NCBI GenBank assembly: GCA_949130485.1
Contig: OX422184.1
Coordinates: 2,086,117 to 2,150,116, forward strand
Direction of reading: 5' to 3'
Length of the DNA stretch: 64,000 nucleotides
From: Agelas oroides
Taxonomy: Eukaryota; Porifera; Demospongiae; Agelasida; Agelasidae
The translations under genes were made by a program, and so were the position numbers. Below the pieces are notes generated by a model, which was not told the origin of the DNA, ran no database searches, and worked only from the letters and a program-made list of their open reading frames with translations. Below, in pieces: positions 11,437 through 23,200 of this stretch (within the stretch, counting starts at the first letter, position 1; the number at the start of each line of letters is the position of its first letter).

Positions 11437-14400
11437 TTACACAACAAGTTCTACACCAAGCTGTTCGTAGACAGTCTCTATTTGGGTGGCAAGACCGTAC
11501 TCACCAATACGTCCTCCAAAGACAAGGCCAGTGGCTTTCTTTGTGTCTGCATTGATCAGCAGCGACCCTGAATCTCCAGGCTGGGCAAGTGGTGTAGTTG
11601 TGAACCGAAGCTGGTTGCAGCGGATGAACCCTAATTGATCATCACATAGAGGATTAAAAGCAAAAAAACAAAAATCTGTTGACAGGATTTTTCCATTTTT
11701 AGTACAGCCAGATGTACACCCACAGAAACGAACTTTATCATCACGCTTTGCTACCACACTGCCCAGAACCTTGGTTCCATCAACCAACTTCGGCTGGAAT
11801 GATGGTGGAAGACTGCGGCAGAGAGTAGAGTGAGAAGCATCGACATGTTGATTATATTTATCTATAGTGACTGTGGCAATGTAATCCTGTTGACGCCTTG
11901 GTACAGTTGTGATTATGTTGCCTTTTGGCCCTGTGACATGACAGTTACTGAGAATCCCAATGTCATTTCCACTTTTTGTGAAGTATCCAAGAGTTCCTGC
12001 TCCATCTACATTCTTTCTCTTGATGCAGTTACCCCCTCGTAGTCCTGTAAGTGGATCTCTGCAAGGGCAGGGGTTTTGGGTGGGTGGTATACTGGTTGGA
12101 GTTTCGGTGGCAGGTGTTGTTATTGATGGTGTGGACATACTGCTTGTGGAGGGTGTTGTAACTGATGGTGTGGGCATATTGGTTGAAGGTTCAGTGGTGG
12201 TGGGTATTGGTGTCGGCATACTGGTTGGAAGTTTGGTAGTGGTAGTGGTAGATGTTGATGGTGTGGGTATACTGGTTGGAAGTTCAGTGGTGGTGGGTAT
12301 AGTTACTGATGGTGTGGGCATACTGGTTGGATGTTTGGTAGTGGTAGATGTTGTGGTTACTGATGGTGTGGGCATACTGGTTGGATGTTTGGTAGTGGTA
12401 GATGTTGTGGTTACTGATGTGGGCATACTGGTTGGAAGTGCAGTTGGCTGGGTGTCAGTTGTTTCAAATGGCAGGGGTGAATCAATCTTGTGTGAGAAAG
12501 AGCAGTGATTAGTGATAAATTAATGCTTACTATACTTAGCATTACAGATTTGTGGTTTGCTAAACATGATGAATGCAGGACTGATGTTAGTATAGAAATA
12601 GGCTATATATATTACTGAAGATGTCCGAGACTGCAGCGATCATAAACTGGACGGTGGGAAGGCCTGGCTAAGCTAAAGGCACAGTTTGACTTGACTATGA
12701 CCCCTCTGTCTACCTAGGTAGACAAAACGTCATTCACATGATAAAACGGGCCAGGCCGTTTTTGTATACTGCAAACCATGGATAATACACTACTTACGTG
12801 GATGGGGGTCTGTAATCTATATGTTACGGAGATTCATTCCTTGATAAGTGAGTATATGGAGCTTTGCATTACGCATGTCATGATAAGAACAGACCCCCCC
12901 TAAAATGGACTCCCCGGAACTAATTTTTCAGTAAAAAAGCCGAAAAATATGGACCCCCTGGAACTTATTTTTCTAAAATATAAGGACCCCCTATGAAATA
13001 TTTGGACCCCCATAGATCCAAGCAAGTTATCAAGTGTCCACGTCCGGTGAAGACTGATACAAGGTGCTGCTCAGGCTCACCATACAATCATGAAGGCTGA
13101 AACACTTAACTAAAGCCAGGAAGGTAGCTTCCATTCTGAATGTGGTGAATCACTAGTTCAATAATGTTGTCTTCTCGGCGATCTCCACGCTACCGAATCG
13201 GATGCCGGACGCTGTTGTAGCCTCTGGCATTGCACGGCTACAGATACCTATTTGTGGTGCTGTGTTCGTTTTTTTGTTTGTCCCCCTTTAACAGGGTGCA
13301 CTTCTTATTAGCGTATGGCTATTTTGTGCATCCTTTGCCTTTTGCATAAAGTTTTATATATAAAGTGGTTTTCCAGCTTGGTACGGTGGTACACTTGCAC
13401 GCATGGAAGGGGGAACAATTTTTTCAGGGTAGGTCCAAATATTTCGCGGTTGTTCTTAAATACTGTATAGCGCGAAATTTTCGCTGCTCCAAATTTTTGC
13501 GCGAAAATCCCGTTTTCCGTCCACAAGAACGGTTTTAATTTTTGCGTTTAGCGCGGGCTATTGACCACGCCCCTTTATGGTCGCCGGGCTAACAGAGGAC
13601 GGAAGATCTCCCGTGGGAGAGGGTAGGACGTCGTCTGCCGGTTTGAAAGCGATACAGTGCCATCGTCAGATCGAGCGAGACTAGCGCACAAAACGCACGT
13701 GTGAAAATTCCACGAGTTCAAAAGTTCACGCAAAAGTGCACGTGTTCAAATTTTCGCGGTTCTTATTTTCGCGTTTTGGTCGTGTGTCGTGAAAATCGCG
13801 AAATTTCTCGCATACAGTATTCGTTCCAGGGGAAATGTATTTTACGGGGGTCCAAATTTAATGTGACAGGTCCCCGATCGAAAGAACACATTTGGCGCGC
13901 GCGTTCTTCGCTTTGAACCAGGACTCCCCCCCAACTCCTTTGGAGTTTGCCAAAGTAGCGCGGCCTATATTTTATGTTGCAAACTATTATATGTGACAAC
14001 TCATCGAATTAAGCGCAAGTACCATTCTTGGGCCCCGTGATGAGGGTCTAAGTCAGGAGTTTCAAATGCAATATTTATTCGGAGCTTCCGCGCTTCGCGG
14101 GATGACAACTCAATGTTTGAGTCAGGGCCGTACATAACTTTTTCCATCTGGGGGGGGGGGGGGGGGGCAATGTCATTGGGGCGAGCCTGAGCGAGCCCCA
14201 CACTAGCGTGACTGCATTGCGCACGTGCGTGTGTATGTTTGCTTGCTTGCTTGCTCGACCACTTACCGTAAATTTTAAATGAGCGCATTCAAATATTTCA
14301 CGAAGATCGATATCGTGAAGCGTGTGAAGGCCAGTGGAGGCCTGACTGTCAGAGTGCAGCGTCGGCGACCCGGAGCGAAGACGACTGAAGTTGAAGCACG

Positions 14401-15756
14401 CGTGGCAACTTAATTCTGATTTGTGCTTGTACCAACGACGGCATGCAGGCTAGCGCTGCTCACAGGCGGTACAAAAATATGGACGGTAGTGGACTGCCGG
14501 GGTCGCTTCAGGTAGGGGCATGCATAAATGGTACTCATAAACGCCAGAAATTTAGCTCATGCATGATTCCGGTGTAAAGCTTAGTCCATGCATGTGTAGC
14601 CACGTTAGCTGCCGTGGCTGGAGAAATGGCTGGCATATGTGATATATACTTAGTGAGGACTTACTAGTTACTTATGCGTTATCAACTTTGGCTTAAGCAG
14701 TCGACAGTGACACATCCTGCTGTGTGCCATGACAAAGTAGTAAACCAGCAGTTTGCTGCTTGCTCAGGCTCGCCCCAAGATGATAATCATCTCACTAGTT
14801 AGCTGAAGTAGAGAACATGGCCGCCCTGCAGTCGTTCACTCTAGGGGGGTCTGGGGGTATGCTTCCCCAGTTTGATTGGAGCGAGCCTGAGCGAGCCCCA
14901 CAGTAACACAACCATCGGTAAGCACGGTCAGTACGTGCGGGATTGATTAACTCAAGTTCTCTGGGGGGGCAGCTGCCCCCCCCCCCCCCCCCCCCCCCAC
15001 CCCTATGCTAGGTACGGCACTGTGAGTGCTATTCTTCGGTGCTTTTACGAGTGTCCAGGCTCAGAAACAGCTTTTGTTTTTCAAGGCGTTTCAAAGGCGA
15101 TATTTTAGGTTACCGTGCGCATCACGCGATAGGACCGATATTTCGTCGAAGTTCGAGTAGACGTTCGAGTGCCATTTTTGACGAGGCCCCAAGTTCAGAA
15201 ATAGTGTTTTCAGAGCCTTACAAAGGTGATATTTTTTTACGGCTTTCCGTGCAAACCCCCCTCCCGCTTTCCTACCCCCCACCCCCTGAGCATGGCTCCA
15301 TCACCGTGTACCAGCTCCCCCTTTTTGAAAATCTTGGATCCGCCCCTGTGTTGCAACATGCAGAAAGACCGCGCAAGTCCTATGATCATTGCTTACACCT
15401 GGTCATGCATAGCTCACCACTATCTCTCCTTCAATTACATCAGTCTGGAATCCCTCAATCTCTCTTGGCAGTCGCCGTTCCTCTGGCACCTCCTCCTCTG
15501 GAAGCTTCTTCTTGACCCATATCACCAGGCTCAGCTGGTCTGTCTGCTCACCACCCACTGTTTTGTAGTCCACATCCACAGCCGTGACGTCTGGGTGATT
15601 GAGGAGCCAGTCAACATGGCGGTGCTGCAAGTTGACTAGTTGTGCATGCATGTCAACGTCATTTGACACACTGATAGCTTTAGCACCTGCAGTAGCTGCG
15701 ATTGTAGCTAGAAGAACTAGCACTAGAGCTCTGAACATCATGGTTGCTGCTGCCAA
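11437..15756 (-). CDS. Secreted trypsin-fold serine protease (2 exons)
   Basis: Exon 1 is 15756-15418 and exon 2 is 12486-11437, joined in phase 0 across a 2.93-kb GT-AG intron, giving 462 residues. Residues 1-25 are a signal peptide (MFRALVLVLLATIAATAGA). Residues 35-113 form the N-terminal domain that precedes the protease in Nal1-like and bacterial trypsin-fold proteins (HPDVTAVDVDYKTVGGE, VIWVKKKLPEEEVPEER, EIEGFQTDVIEGEI). Residues about 120-245 are a Thr/Pro/Ser mucin-like linker of repeated units (SMPTPSVTTTSTTTKHPT). The protease domain follows with a plausible triad: His296 (ILSNCHVTG), Asp329 (HVDAS) and Ser419 (QPGDSGSLL). Paired cysteines fit an extracellular enzyme. The intron carries a TIR element and poly-G/poly-C tracts. 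Substrate is unknown. The protease fold is well supported, the family name less so. Confidence 0.8.
12700..13060. repeat. Repeat-derived intron segment
   Basis: TCTACCTAGGTAGACAAAAC followed by ATGATAAAACGGGCCAGGCC matches ends of the element at 59274-59520. A stretch of degenerate GGACCCCC units follows at about 12890-13015. Confidence 0.5.
13458..13828. mobile_element. MITE with GCGAAAATTT ends
   Basis: The ends ATACTGTATAGCGCGAAATT and (inverted) AATTTCTCGCATACAGTAT bound about 370 bp rich in GCGAAAAT, including CACGTGTTCAAATTTTCGCG. A related copy in the other orientation lies at 23578-23972. It has no coding capacity. Confidence 0.75.
14130..15005. repeat. Poly-G/poly-C bounded repeat segment
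   Basis: A G18 run near 14151 and a C20+ run near 14978 lie in opposite orientation next to copies of GCGAGCCTGAGCGAGCCCCA (14180, 14880; inverted near 14763). This suggests an inverted-repeat element with homopolymer segments. No gene is seen. Confidence 0.5.
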
Positions 15757-16458
15757 ATTTTGATCTAAGTATCACTTGTGGCAATTTAGTGGTTGAAGCT
15801 GAAAGGAGTTGAAATTGACAAACAACAACAGTTACTCTGATGAATAACTTGCAGCTGTTGTAGTAGCTACCTTAATTCCTCTAGTCTCAACCAGAATTAA
15901 GGTCTGACTGTGTCTATTATCTGTAAACTGCTGCTTCTTTATACTGTATCCATAGTCTCTGATCTCACAGAGCACGGGTTTCTTGGTTGGCACACATCAA
16001 TGCCCCACCATAAGTTTATTTGATCGTGTTAATTAATACCTGTTAGTATTGGTTGAGTTTTGTTCACCATATAAGTGATAATCAGGGTATTTTTTGTGTG
16101 TTGTTGATCACTGCATCTGTAGCTATGGTTGGTTTCGTGCCTGAATCGTTGGCACACCACCTAGACTATATATAATGATCACATTCACTTCTTTGGAATT
16201 TTAGGTGTTGCCAAAATGAATCCTTGATCACATGTTTATTTAGACTGCATGGTCGTGCAGACTAAAGTTATATTTTAATTACTGCTTAGCTACTTGGCGG
16301 GGACATTGTGTATGTTTACATAATAATATACTATACGTAACAACTAAACTTGTGATGGCCTTGTTAGCTATATATTATCAATGCTGTATAGTGACTACCC
16401 TGAACATGAAAGTGAAAGGCAATGCTCGCATGCAATTTGCTTGTGTATTGACCTGTTT
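15757..16458. other. Upstream region of the protease gene, no gene seen
   Basis: AT-rich flank upstream of the minus-strand protease ATG. No exon or RNA gene is recognised. A TATA box could not be assigned with confidence. Confidence 0.5.
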
Positions 16459-16650
16459 AGAGACATGTCTGATCAGGCCATAAAATTCTACCAAAAGAGA
16501 CATGTCTGATCAGGCCATAAAATTCTACCAAAAGAGACATGTCTGATCAGGCCATAAAATTCTACCAAAAGAGACATGTCTGATCAGGCCATAAAATTCT
16601 ACCAAAAGAGACATGTCTGATCAGGCCATAAAATTCTACCAAAAGAGACA
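16459..16650. repeat. 37-bp tandem repeat, five copies
   Basis: Near-identical units carry GAGACATGTCTGATCAGGCC followed by ATAAAATTCTACCAAAA. The array directly abuts the transposase fragment. Confidence 0.95.
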
Positions 16651-16652
16651 AT

Positions 16653-17241
16653 CAAAGAATAGAGAGACTGTGGTGAGATCTTTACTTGTGTGTGCCTCTT
16701 CTGTAATTTTTTCTACTTTTTGGAAGATATAGGAATACTGAACTGTGACGATCCCCTTGATCTGTATGCACTTCACATAGTGTACCTCCCAGTCATCTAA
16801 AAGCAGTGGGATCTCTTTTGAAAAGGATGGGCTCATCATCCCCTTAGAACAGAAGGAAACCGGACCCCGCAGCAGTTATGGATCATGGGACTTGATCGAA
16901 TGATGCATCAAAACCCAGATCATGCTGCTGTTACAGGAGTAATTGAGGTAGCTACTGGTAATAACACCCATTTTACACATGCATGCATGTAGTCAAATTA
17001 CCCTGACTTACAAGATAGTTTGCAAGTAGTGTGTGTGTGTTGGAGGGGAGGGTATTCAGATTATGAACATTTCTGCTATAGCTAACTATTATGTAATGCA
17101 CTGAACTCTTGACAGGAAAACTGGGGTGATTATGGTATCGATTGGAGAGGACCAATCCCACTTGAAGATGACCAAGCAACTGTCGAAGTTGAGGAGCTGG
17201 CAACATTTTTTTCAGAACAAGTTTATATAAGAAACACTTGA
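16653..17241 (+). pseudogene. Integrase-core transposase fragment (decayed)
   Basis: The plus strand in pieces reads FFYFLEDIGILNCDDPLDLY, ALHIVYLPVI(stop), KGWAHHPLRTEGNRTPQQLW and IMGLDRMMHQNPDHAAVTG. After a GT-AG intron-like gap (16948-17115) it continues ENWGDYGIDWRGPIPLED and ends at a TGA. This matches, by memory, the C-terminal half of integrase-core-domain transposases common in corals, fish and sponges (..W..HPLRTE.N.TP.QLW..G..). There are in-frame stops after VYLPVI and LF, and a frameshift near the 5' end, so it is inactive. The N-terminal catalytic part is absent. Confidence 0.7.
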
Positions 17242-17604
17242 CAAGATGGGATTTTCTAGTACAGTTTCAATTTCTCCCCTCCCTGCTCCCTTTTCTTCCT
17301 TCTGTCTCCGTTTTTAGAACTATGTTAGGGTTGCCCATGTGAAAAATCAACCTCCGGATGTCGAAAAACTTATACCAGGTGCATAAAGAACTTACTAGTA
17401 CTCAAACAATCGCACACTAAAACTTTACCTCGAAGCGCAAGCAGTTACAATAAAGCAATCCCTCCTAGTTCAGTTTTGTGAGGCTTGGTTTCAGCTATCG
17501 TACAAGCAGCTCTTCACATCTTGCTAGTTTCTGTGTAGAGTCATCTGCGAGAAATATGATTCCCCACTGCATGCTATTATGGTCGCGGTGTAAAAGACGT
17601 TGTC

Positions 17605-18345
17605 GGAGTGAATAATGTCCCCCCGTGAATAATGTCCCCCCCGGACATTATTCACCGGTGAATAATGTCCCCTCTAGTGAATAATGTCCCCCCTCGTGCA
17701 AGCGCTTCCAAGGTGGTCCGCGGGAAAGGTGGTCTGGCATTTTTAGTTGCTAAGTTCAGAGCATTACAACTGGCAGCCGTGAACACGCATGGACCTGACA
17801 ACAGCAGCGCGACCCACAATCCAAGGTGAACTACAGCTCGCAAGGATACGCACTGCAAGACTAGACACTCTTAGCCTCGTACCCAGGCCTTCTGGACTTG
17901 TGTTTGTCATGCACGGAAGCTTACCTTTCAGGCTTCTTTCCCTGCAAGAGACCAATGGTGGGGTAAGAACGTCCAGGATAAGAGTCTAGGAGGCACTCGA
18001 CACTCTGCGTAAATCATTCCACTCCACAATGCATACTCGAGTGTGTGCCAAGAACGCCGTACACATGGCTCCATAGTCTCGCAGGCCTGTGTGGCTTGTG
18101 AGGCCACTCCAAATTACTTGCTTGTTTCAAAATGAACTCATCTTCCCACCTACTATAGTGCCTGAATCCACGCAGATGACAGTTCTCAACCTTGTTCTAG
18201 GGGGGACAATATTCACTGAGGGGGGACATTATTCACCGGTGAATAATGTCCTAGGGGGACAATATTCACTAGTGAATAATGTCCGGGGGGACATTATTCA
18301 CCAGTGAATAATGTCCGGGGGGACATTTTTGGGGGGGACACTGTA
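17605..18345. mobile_element. Foldback element built of GTGAATAATGTCC arrays
   Basis: Two clusters, 17605-17697 and 18200-18340, consist of repeated GTGAATAATGTCC and its complement GGACATTATTCAC, including palindromes centred on CACCGGTG. The clusters face each other around about 500 bp of unrelated sequence. The ends can form multiple hairpins. No coding region is seen inside. Confidence 0.75.
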
Positions 18346-18620
18346 CACTATGACACCGTAATTAAAGGAAAAATCCCATGTGTCACCCATGGGAAAGAAT
18401 TACGTTACCATTCGCATGAGTCACTCATGGAGGGCAATTTCACAAATTCTGCACCAGCCATTCCTTCAGTCAACAATTTCAGATGTGGTAACTCACGTCG
18501 AACCCCGGAGTCACATTGCACAGACTGAAAAGTAGCTCCATCGCAGAGCGCGCGCGTAGCCCCCCACGGAATGCCCCCCCCCAACTCAATGTCCCCTCCC
18601 TCGTGTGACTTTTGAGACTA

Positions 18621-18779
18621 CTAGTTTTTCGACTGTTGTTTTAGCCTTTCATTGATCTCTGGACTCCATGGCCAAACACGCTTGTATTCATGATAGCCTC
18701 GTATAACATACTCCAGTTTGACCATTGTCAGTGTAGCCTTCCCAGCTCTTTCGAACTTCACAAGTTCGTTGGAAAAGTG
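18621..18779 (-). pseudogene. HIRAN-like N-terminal fragment
   Basis: The minus strand reads HFSNELVKFERAGKATLT, then MVKLEYVIRGYHEYKRVWPW, SPEINERLKQQSKN and a stop. The segment YVIRGYHEYKRVW followed by NERL resembles the start of small HIRAN-type proteins seen in invertebrates (YVIRGYH.Y..VW). The conserved C.RE..N..D..AV continuation is absent, so this is a truncated relic. Confidence 0.5.
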
Positions 18780-19149
18780 TCAGTTGCGCTCTAATTTGAA
18801 GGCGCCTCTCTAAACAAGGCGCCCCAAAGGGTCCCAAGTAATTTTTTTACGCTCCAAACAAGGCGCCTTTGCGGATTGTAACTATTTTTAACGACGCCTT
18901 AATTAAAGCTTTTACGGTAAAGGGTGTGCACTTACATCATCACAGCCACCATCTTGAGAGACAGTTTTCAATAGGACTTATGTACTACACGGAAGTACCA
19001 TAAGGAAGTAGGGTACCAATGACATTGAATACACACTCTGTATTACAAGACTTTACTAGGTTTGTTATTGGAAAGCCTTCCTTATAAACATACCCTAACA
19101 TAATGTGCAGTTTGCCTATATATATATGCCGTGAAGAAGTCTGGCAAGG

Positions 19150-19914
19150 TATAGGTAAAGATTGTCCTGGAATATGTCCCCTACAGGAACCATAAAGACC
19201 CTGTCAGAAACAGACCGGGACCCTGACACAAAGTCCACAAAACTATAGATGTGGTTGAGATTTGGACCGTCACTTCACCTTTCATTAATAAGTATGACTT
19301 GCACAGGGATCTGACTACCATTTGGCGGTTGGCTGCAAATACCCAATCAGCAGTTGAAAGTAGTGGTCAAGGGTGTATGATTTGTTTCCCATTACAGTGC
19401 ACGTTTACCAGTGATCACACATAATCCCTCTCACACCCTCCTGGCCCAAATAGTTGGCACTGGCATTGCTTGAAAGTCGGAAGAAACGGCCAACGATTCC
19501 AATATGCACAGACCCATTTACCATCCGAAAGCCAAAGAATGACAGAGACGTTGATTGACTGATGTCGTGAACCGAGCAGCCATCACCAGTGTCTGGATCA
19601 GGAATAAGGAAAACTTCACTGAGGTTGTAGTCGAAAATTCCTACGACTGCTGTGGGGCTGTGTGCGATCTCAACTCTCCCGCGGTTTCCAATTTCGTCAA
19701 AATCCTCACGCACGAGGGTAGACTGGCCTGATTGTACAAAGTTGGCCTCGATGACTGCTGAGAACTGTCGTGGCAGGTTAGGGATCGGGGGATTAGGGGA
19801 AGTAGTGTAATCGCTAGGGTCACACACTGGCGTAGGCCTACAGTCGCCGGAAAGTACGTATGCAATAGTAAAAATGCACAGCAGGAGGCCTGTAACTCGC
19901 CTTACAACTGCCAT
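19150..19914 (-). pseudogene. LolA-like secreted protein pseudogene
   Basis: From ATG 19914 the frame begins with a signal peptide (MAVVRRVTGLLLCIFTIAYV) and continues RQFSAVIEANFVQSGQSTL, ..DEIGNRGRVEIAHS.. and GQEGVRGIMCDHW. A TAA stop follows (19405-19407). Conserved sequence continues in frame (TCTVMGNKSYTLDHYFQ) to a TAG, shifts frame (QIPVQVILINER), meets a TGA (19275-19277) and resumes (NLNHIYSFVDFVSGSR.., RVFMVPVGDIFQ). The order matches LolA-like-domain secreted proteins of marine invertebrates. Reading the first stop as a 76-bp intron is possible, but the gap itself looks coding and the later TGA remains. It lies head-to-head with NCAPD3, ATGs 250 bp apart. Confidence 0.6.
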
Positions 19915-20164
19915 CTCGTTACTTTCAGCTGTGTTTGGTTGCGGAACTTTCAGCGGTGACCGTGACCGCGACGGCGCTGTTGCAGTTGCACGCTGGGGAC
20001 CTGGAAACGAGACCACTCGATCTTCTTCCCCAGACCCAACCCAACCCTTTTCTGTGTCTGGGAACGAGACTATGCCACAAATTTAGTCACGTGCTAATGT
20101 ACTTTCGGCGGGAATTTAGAGCAAATTGTAAATAGGCAAACCTGGCACTCACTCCGAGGCAGCC

Positions 20165-20287
20165 ATGAGCCTTCACCTCGAGACACAGGAGACGTTTCAG
20201 AGTCTGGGGGTGGGGGATCTTCCCGAAGAGTGGGTATCCTTGGCGTGGGAGCAAAGCTTCTGTGAGAGTATCTCCCTGCCCATACAG
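20165..20287 (+). CDS. NCAPD3: NCAPD3 exon 1
   Basis: Starts at ATG ([15 protein letters not shown]) and ends ..ESISLPIQ in phase 0 with donor [21 protein letters not shown] corresponds to the conserved EWVDTVWELDF region of the vertebrate protein. Confidence 0.8.
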
Positions 20288-23200
20288 GTGGATAACCTTG
20301 TTTGTAGGTGATAAGAAGGGGCAGTATCATGCTAGGGATGATTCTAGAAGAGTGAAATTTCTGAAATAAACATTCTGGGGCTATTTTATGTGCCTATCAA
20401 ATAATATTATGTCCCACTGCCCCCCACTAGGGCCATAGTGGGGCAACATGGGAATTTAAAACGTCAATTACCCCTATATATGGGGAAGATCCTGTAATCA
20501 AAGTCCCTCACGGTGGGTGAGAGATTACTGGGGATTTGACGCATATACTTTAAGTATGAAGTATACAAATGTCATTGCCGTGTTCTAGGCACCCTCAGAG
20601 GTAATAAAGTTCCCAACTATAGGGGCAGCTTCTTCAGTCAAAACCCCATATAATGCCCGTCATCTGCCCTGGTGGGGGGTAGTGGGACATACTGATAGGT
20701 GCATTAGTCTCACAGGCCAAACTCTCACAGGGGTAGTCTTGTGTAGCCAGACTAATTCCAGGTCAGGTCTGGCCACATGAGAGTACATGGGGGAGGATCT
20801 ACCCCATGAAACTAAAAGTAATTTGACCTCCCAATAACCAGTACATTGTCTCACAAGCCAGACTTAACCAGCTGTGTTGTGAATTGCTTTTGGTATCGCG
20901 AATAGTCTGGCAACTGTTGGCAGGTTGTTGGGATCAAGAACAAAGAACGGTCCCTGAAGAACAATCACATTGTTTGTGATGCCAGACAGCCTGGCCATTG
21001 CCACGCCATAGGCTTGATCATTAGGCAGGGTTAGGATAGGGGTCAGGGTTGGTTAGATAAACAAGAGTTTAATATTGTGGCGGCCTGCGGTGTTGTGATG
21101 AGCTTTTTTCTTGATCTGGTTTTTGTTTAACTAACAATATCATCACCACCCAGGCATAGAGTTTTCAGGCAGGAAATCACTGCCGATGTAACATAGCAGC
21201 ATTACTACCTCTGCACAGTATCCCGTCCCTGTATATATAAAGTCGAGATACATTTTACTCTCCCTCTCTCCAGCATAAAACTCTACACACACACATTCCC
21301 GTATGATATAGTTATCCCTCCCACCTCGTATGAAATCCTGCATGGTGCGTATTTCTGTATGATACACTCCCGCTCTGCGTACTGCGCTTTGCAGGTAGGC
21401 AGTTTAAGGTTGTCAAAAACTTGTGGTTTACCTGGTCAATCAATGGCTTCATAGGCTACAAAGACTGACAGTTTGTGTTCTTCAAAAGACTCAACCACAG
21501 AGACCCGCTGTCATTTTCTTTCTGACAACCTACCTGCAAAGCGCAGTAAATTCCTGTGCAATACCCTACCCCTATGTGTTATTTCTCTTGTGTGACCCAG
21601 GTGGAGGATCGAGTCTTGTCCACTGACAACTGGGAGAAGATTGTACAGCTGTGCAGGCGATGGGTGGAGGCGGAGCAACGAAAGCAACAGCACAGTATGG
21701 TGGAAGAGGAAGAAGAGGAGGAACAAGGTGTGATGATATACAGTGGAACTTTGACCTCTATACATGTGCTAATATGTATCAAAGGCTCCTCCCCTTTCTC
21801 TCCCCTTCCTCTCCCCTTCCCCTCCCATTCCCTCCCCTTCCTCTCCCCTTCCTCTCCCCTTCCTCTCCCCTTCCTCTCCCCTTCCTCTCTCCTTCCCCTC
21901 CCCTTCCCCTCCCCTTCCCGTCCCCTTCCCTCCCCTTCCCTTCCCCTCACCTTCCTCTCTCTTTGCTCTCCCCTTCCCCTTCTCTTCTCCTTCCCTTTTC
22001 CCTTTCATTCATTCTTTCCTTTCCTTTCTGCCCCCTCTTCTCCCTTATTTCTCTCTCCCCTTCTCTCCTCCCCTCTTCTCCCCCTCTGTTTTGGTTCACT
22101 TGCTGTTCAATCAATGAAAATACTCCCTTCTTAATCACTGTATGGAACATTGCTGAGTTCAGTATCATGGCATACTGCACACACACACACACACACCCAG
22201 CAGGGTCCAGTGGTGTGGGGTTCTGGACGGCCCTGTTGGACGCAGAGGTGTCTCATAAATCTCTTGTCACCCTTCTCTACTGTCTCACTGAGAGGCCAAA
22301 GCAGGTTGGTCTGCCTGAACTGTTGCAACAGGTTGCCTTATTTCCGGGCTACAGTACCTAGAGGGGGATCAGAACTTGACAAGGCCTGAGAATGAGGCTA
22401 CAATTTTGTTGTATGGCATAGATTCCACTTCATATCTATCTTCCCCAGAGCCTGACGGATCGTCTCTCTGCAGTGTACGCTGCCCAGCTGTACCTAGTGC
22501 TGCTACAGATGCCAGGTCAGTACAGGTGTGATATTGGCTCTCAGAGTAAGACTGATTATTGGGGGTTATAATTTCTGGGTTAAGTACAATACTTAGACTT
22601 AGAAGAGAAATGTTTAACGTACATGATAATATATTCCATTGATGCCACCAGACATTATACTGATAAACTTTTGAATGTAATATTGGTACTACAATGAACA
22701 CTGATGGGGCGTTCAGTACAATGTTTTAAAGAGAAATGTTCAACTTATGCCGTACTAGTCTTGTCCCCAGACCTCGATACTGAAAGCAATCCACACTGGG
22801 GTTGGTTTTGGGCTGGGACCGAGACTAACGCCATACATAATACGTTCCATTGATGCCACCAGGCATTACACAGATACACATTAGAATGCAATATTGGTAT
22901 ATAACAAGTAACTTTTATGAGGCAATAATAACACTCTGTGGTTTCATTTTGTTACCAGCTTCAAGTATTGTTACCGGGAATGACCACTTGGCCTTGTTCC
23001 TATATAGGCCTGGGAATGACCACTTGGCCTTGTTCCTAGGCCTGGGAATGAGGCTATTAGACCACTTAGTTCTTATTTTCTATTAACCAAAATTGTGCTC
23101 ACTAGTGTACAGTATCTCAATTTGAAGTTCATTTATGTGCTAATAATTACACTGTATGTACGCGTGTAAATGCACGAAGGATTACAAGTGCCCAAAGTGA

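Noticed and set aside
20094..20330. Minus-strand open frame of 78 codons
   Set aside because: It is the antisense of NCAPD3 exon 1, whose plus-strand frame matches the family and splices in phase.
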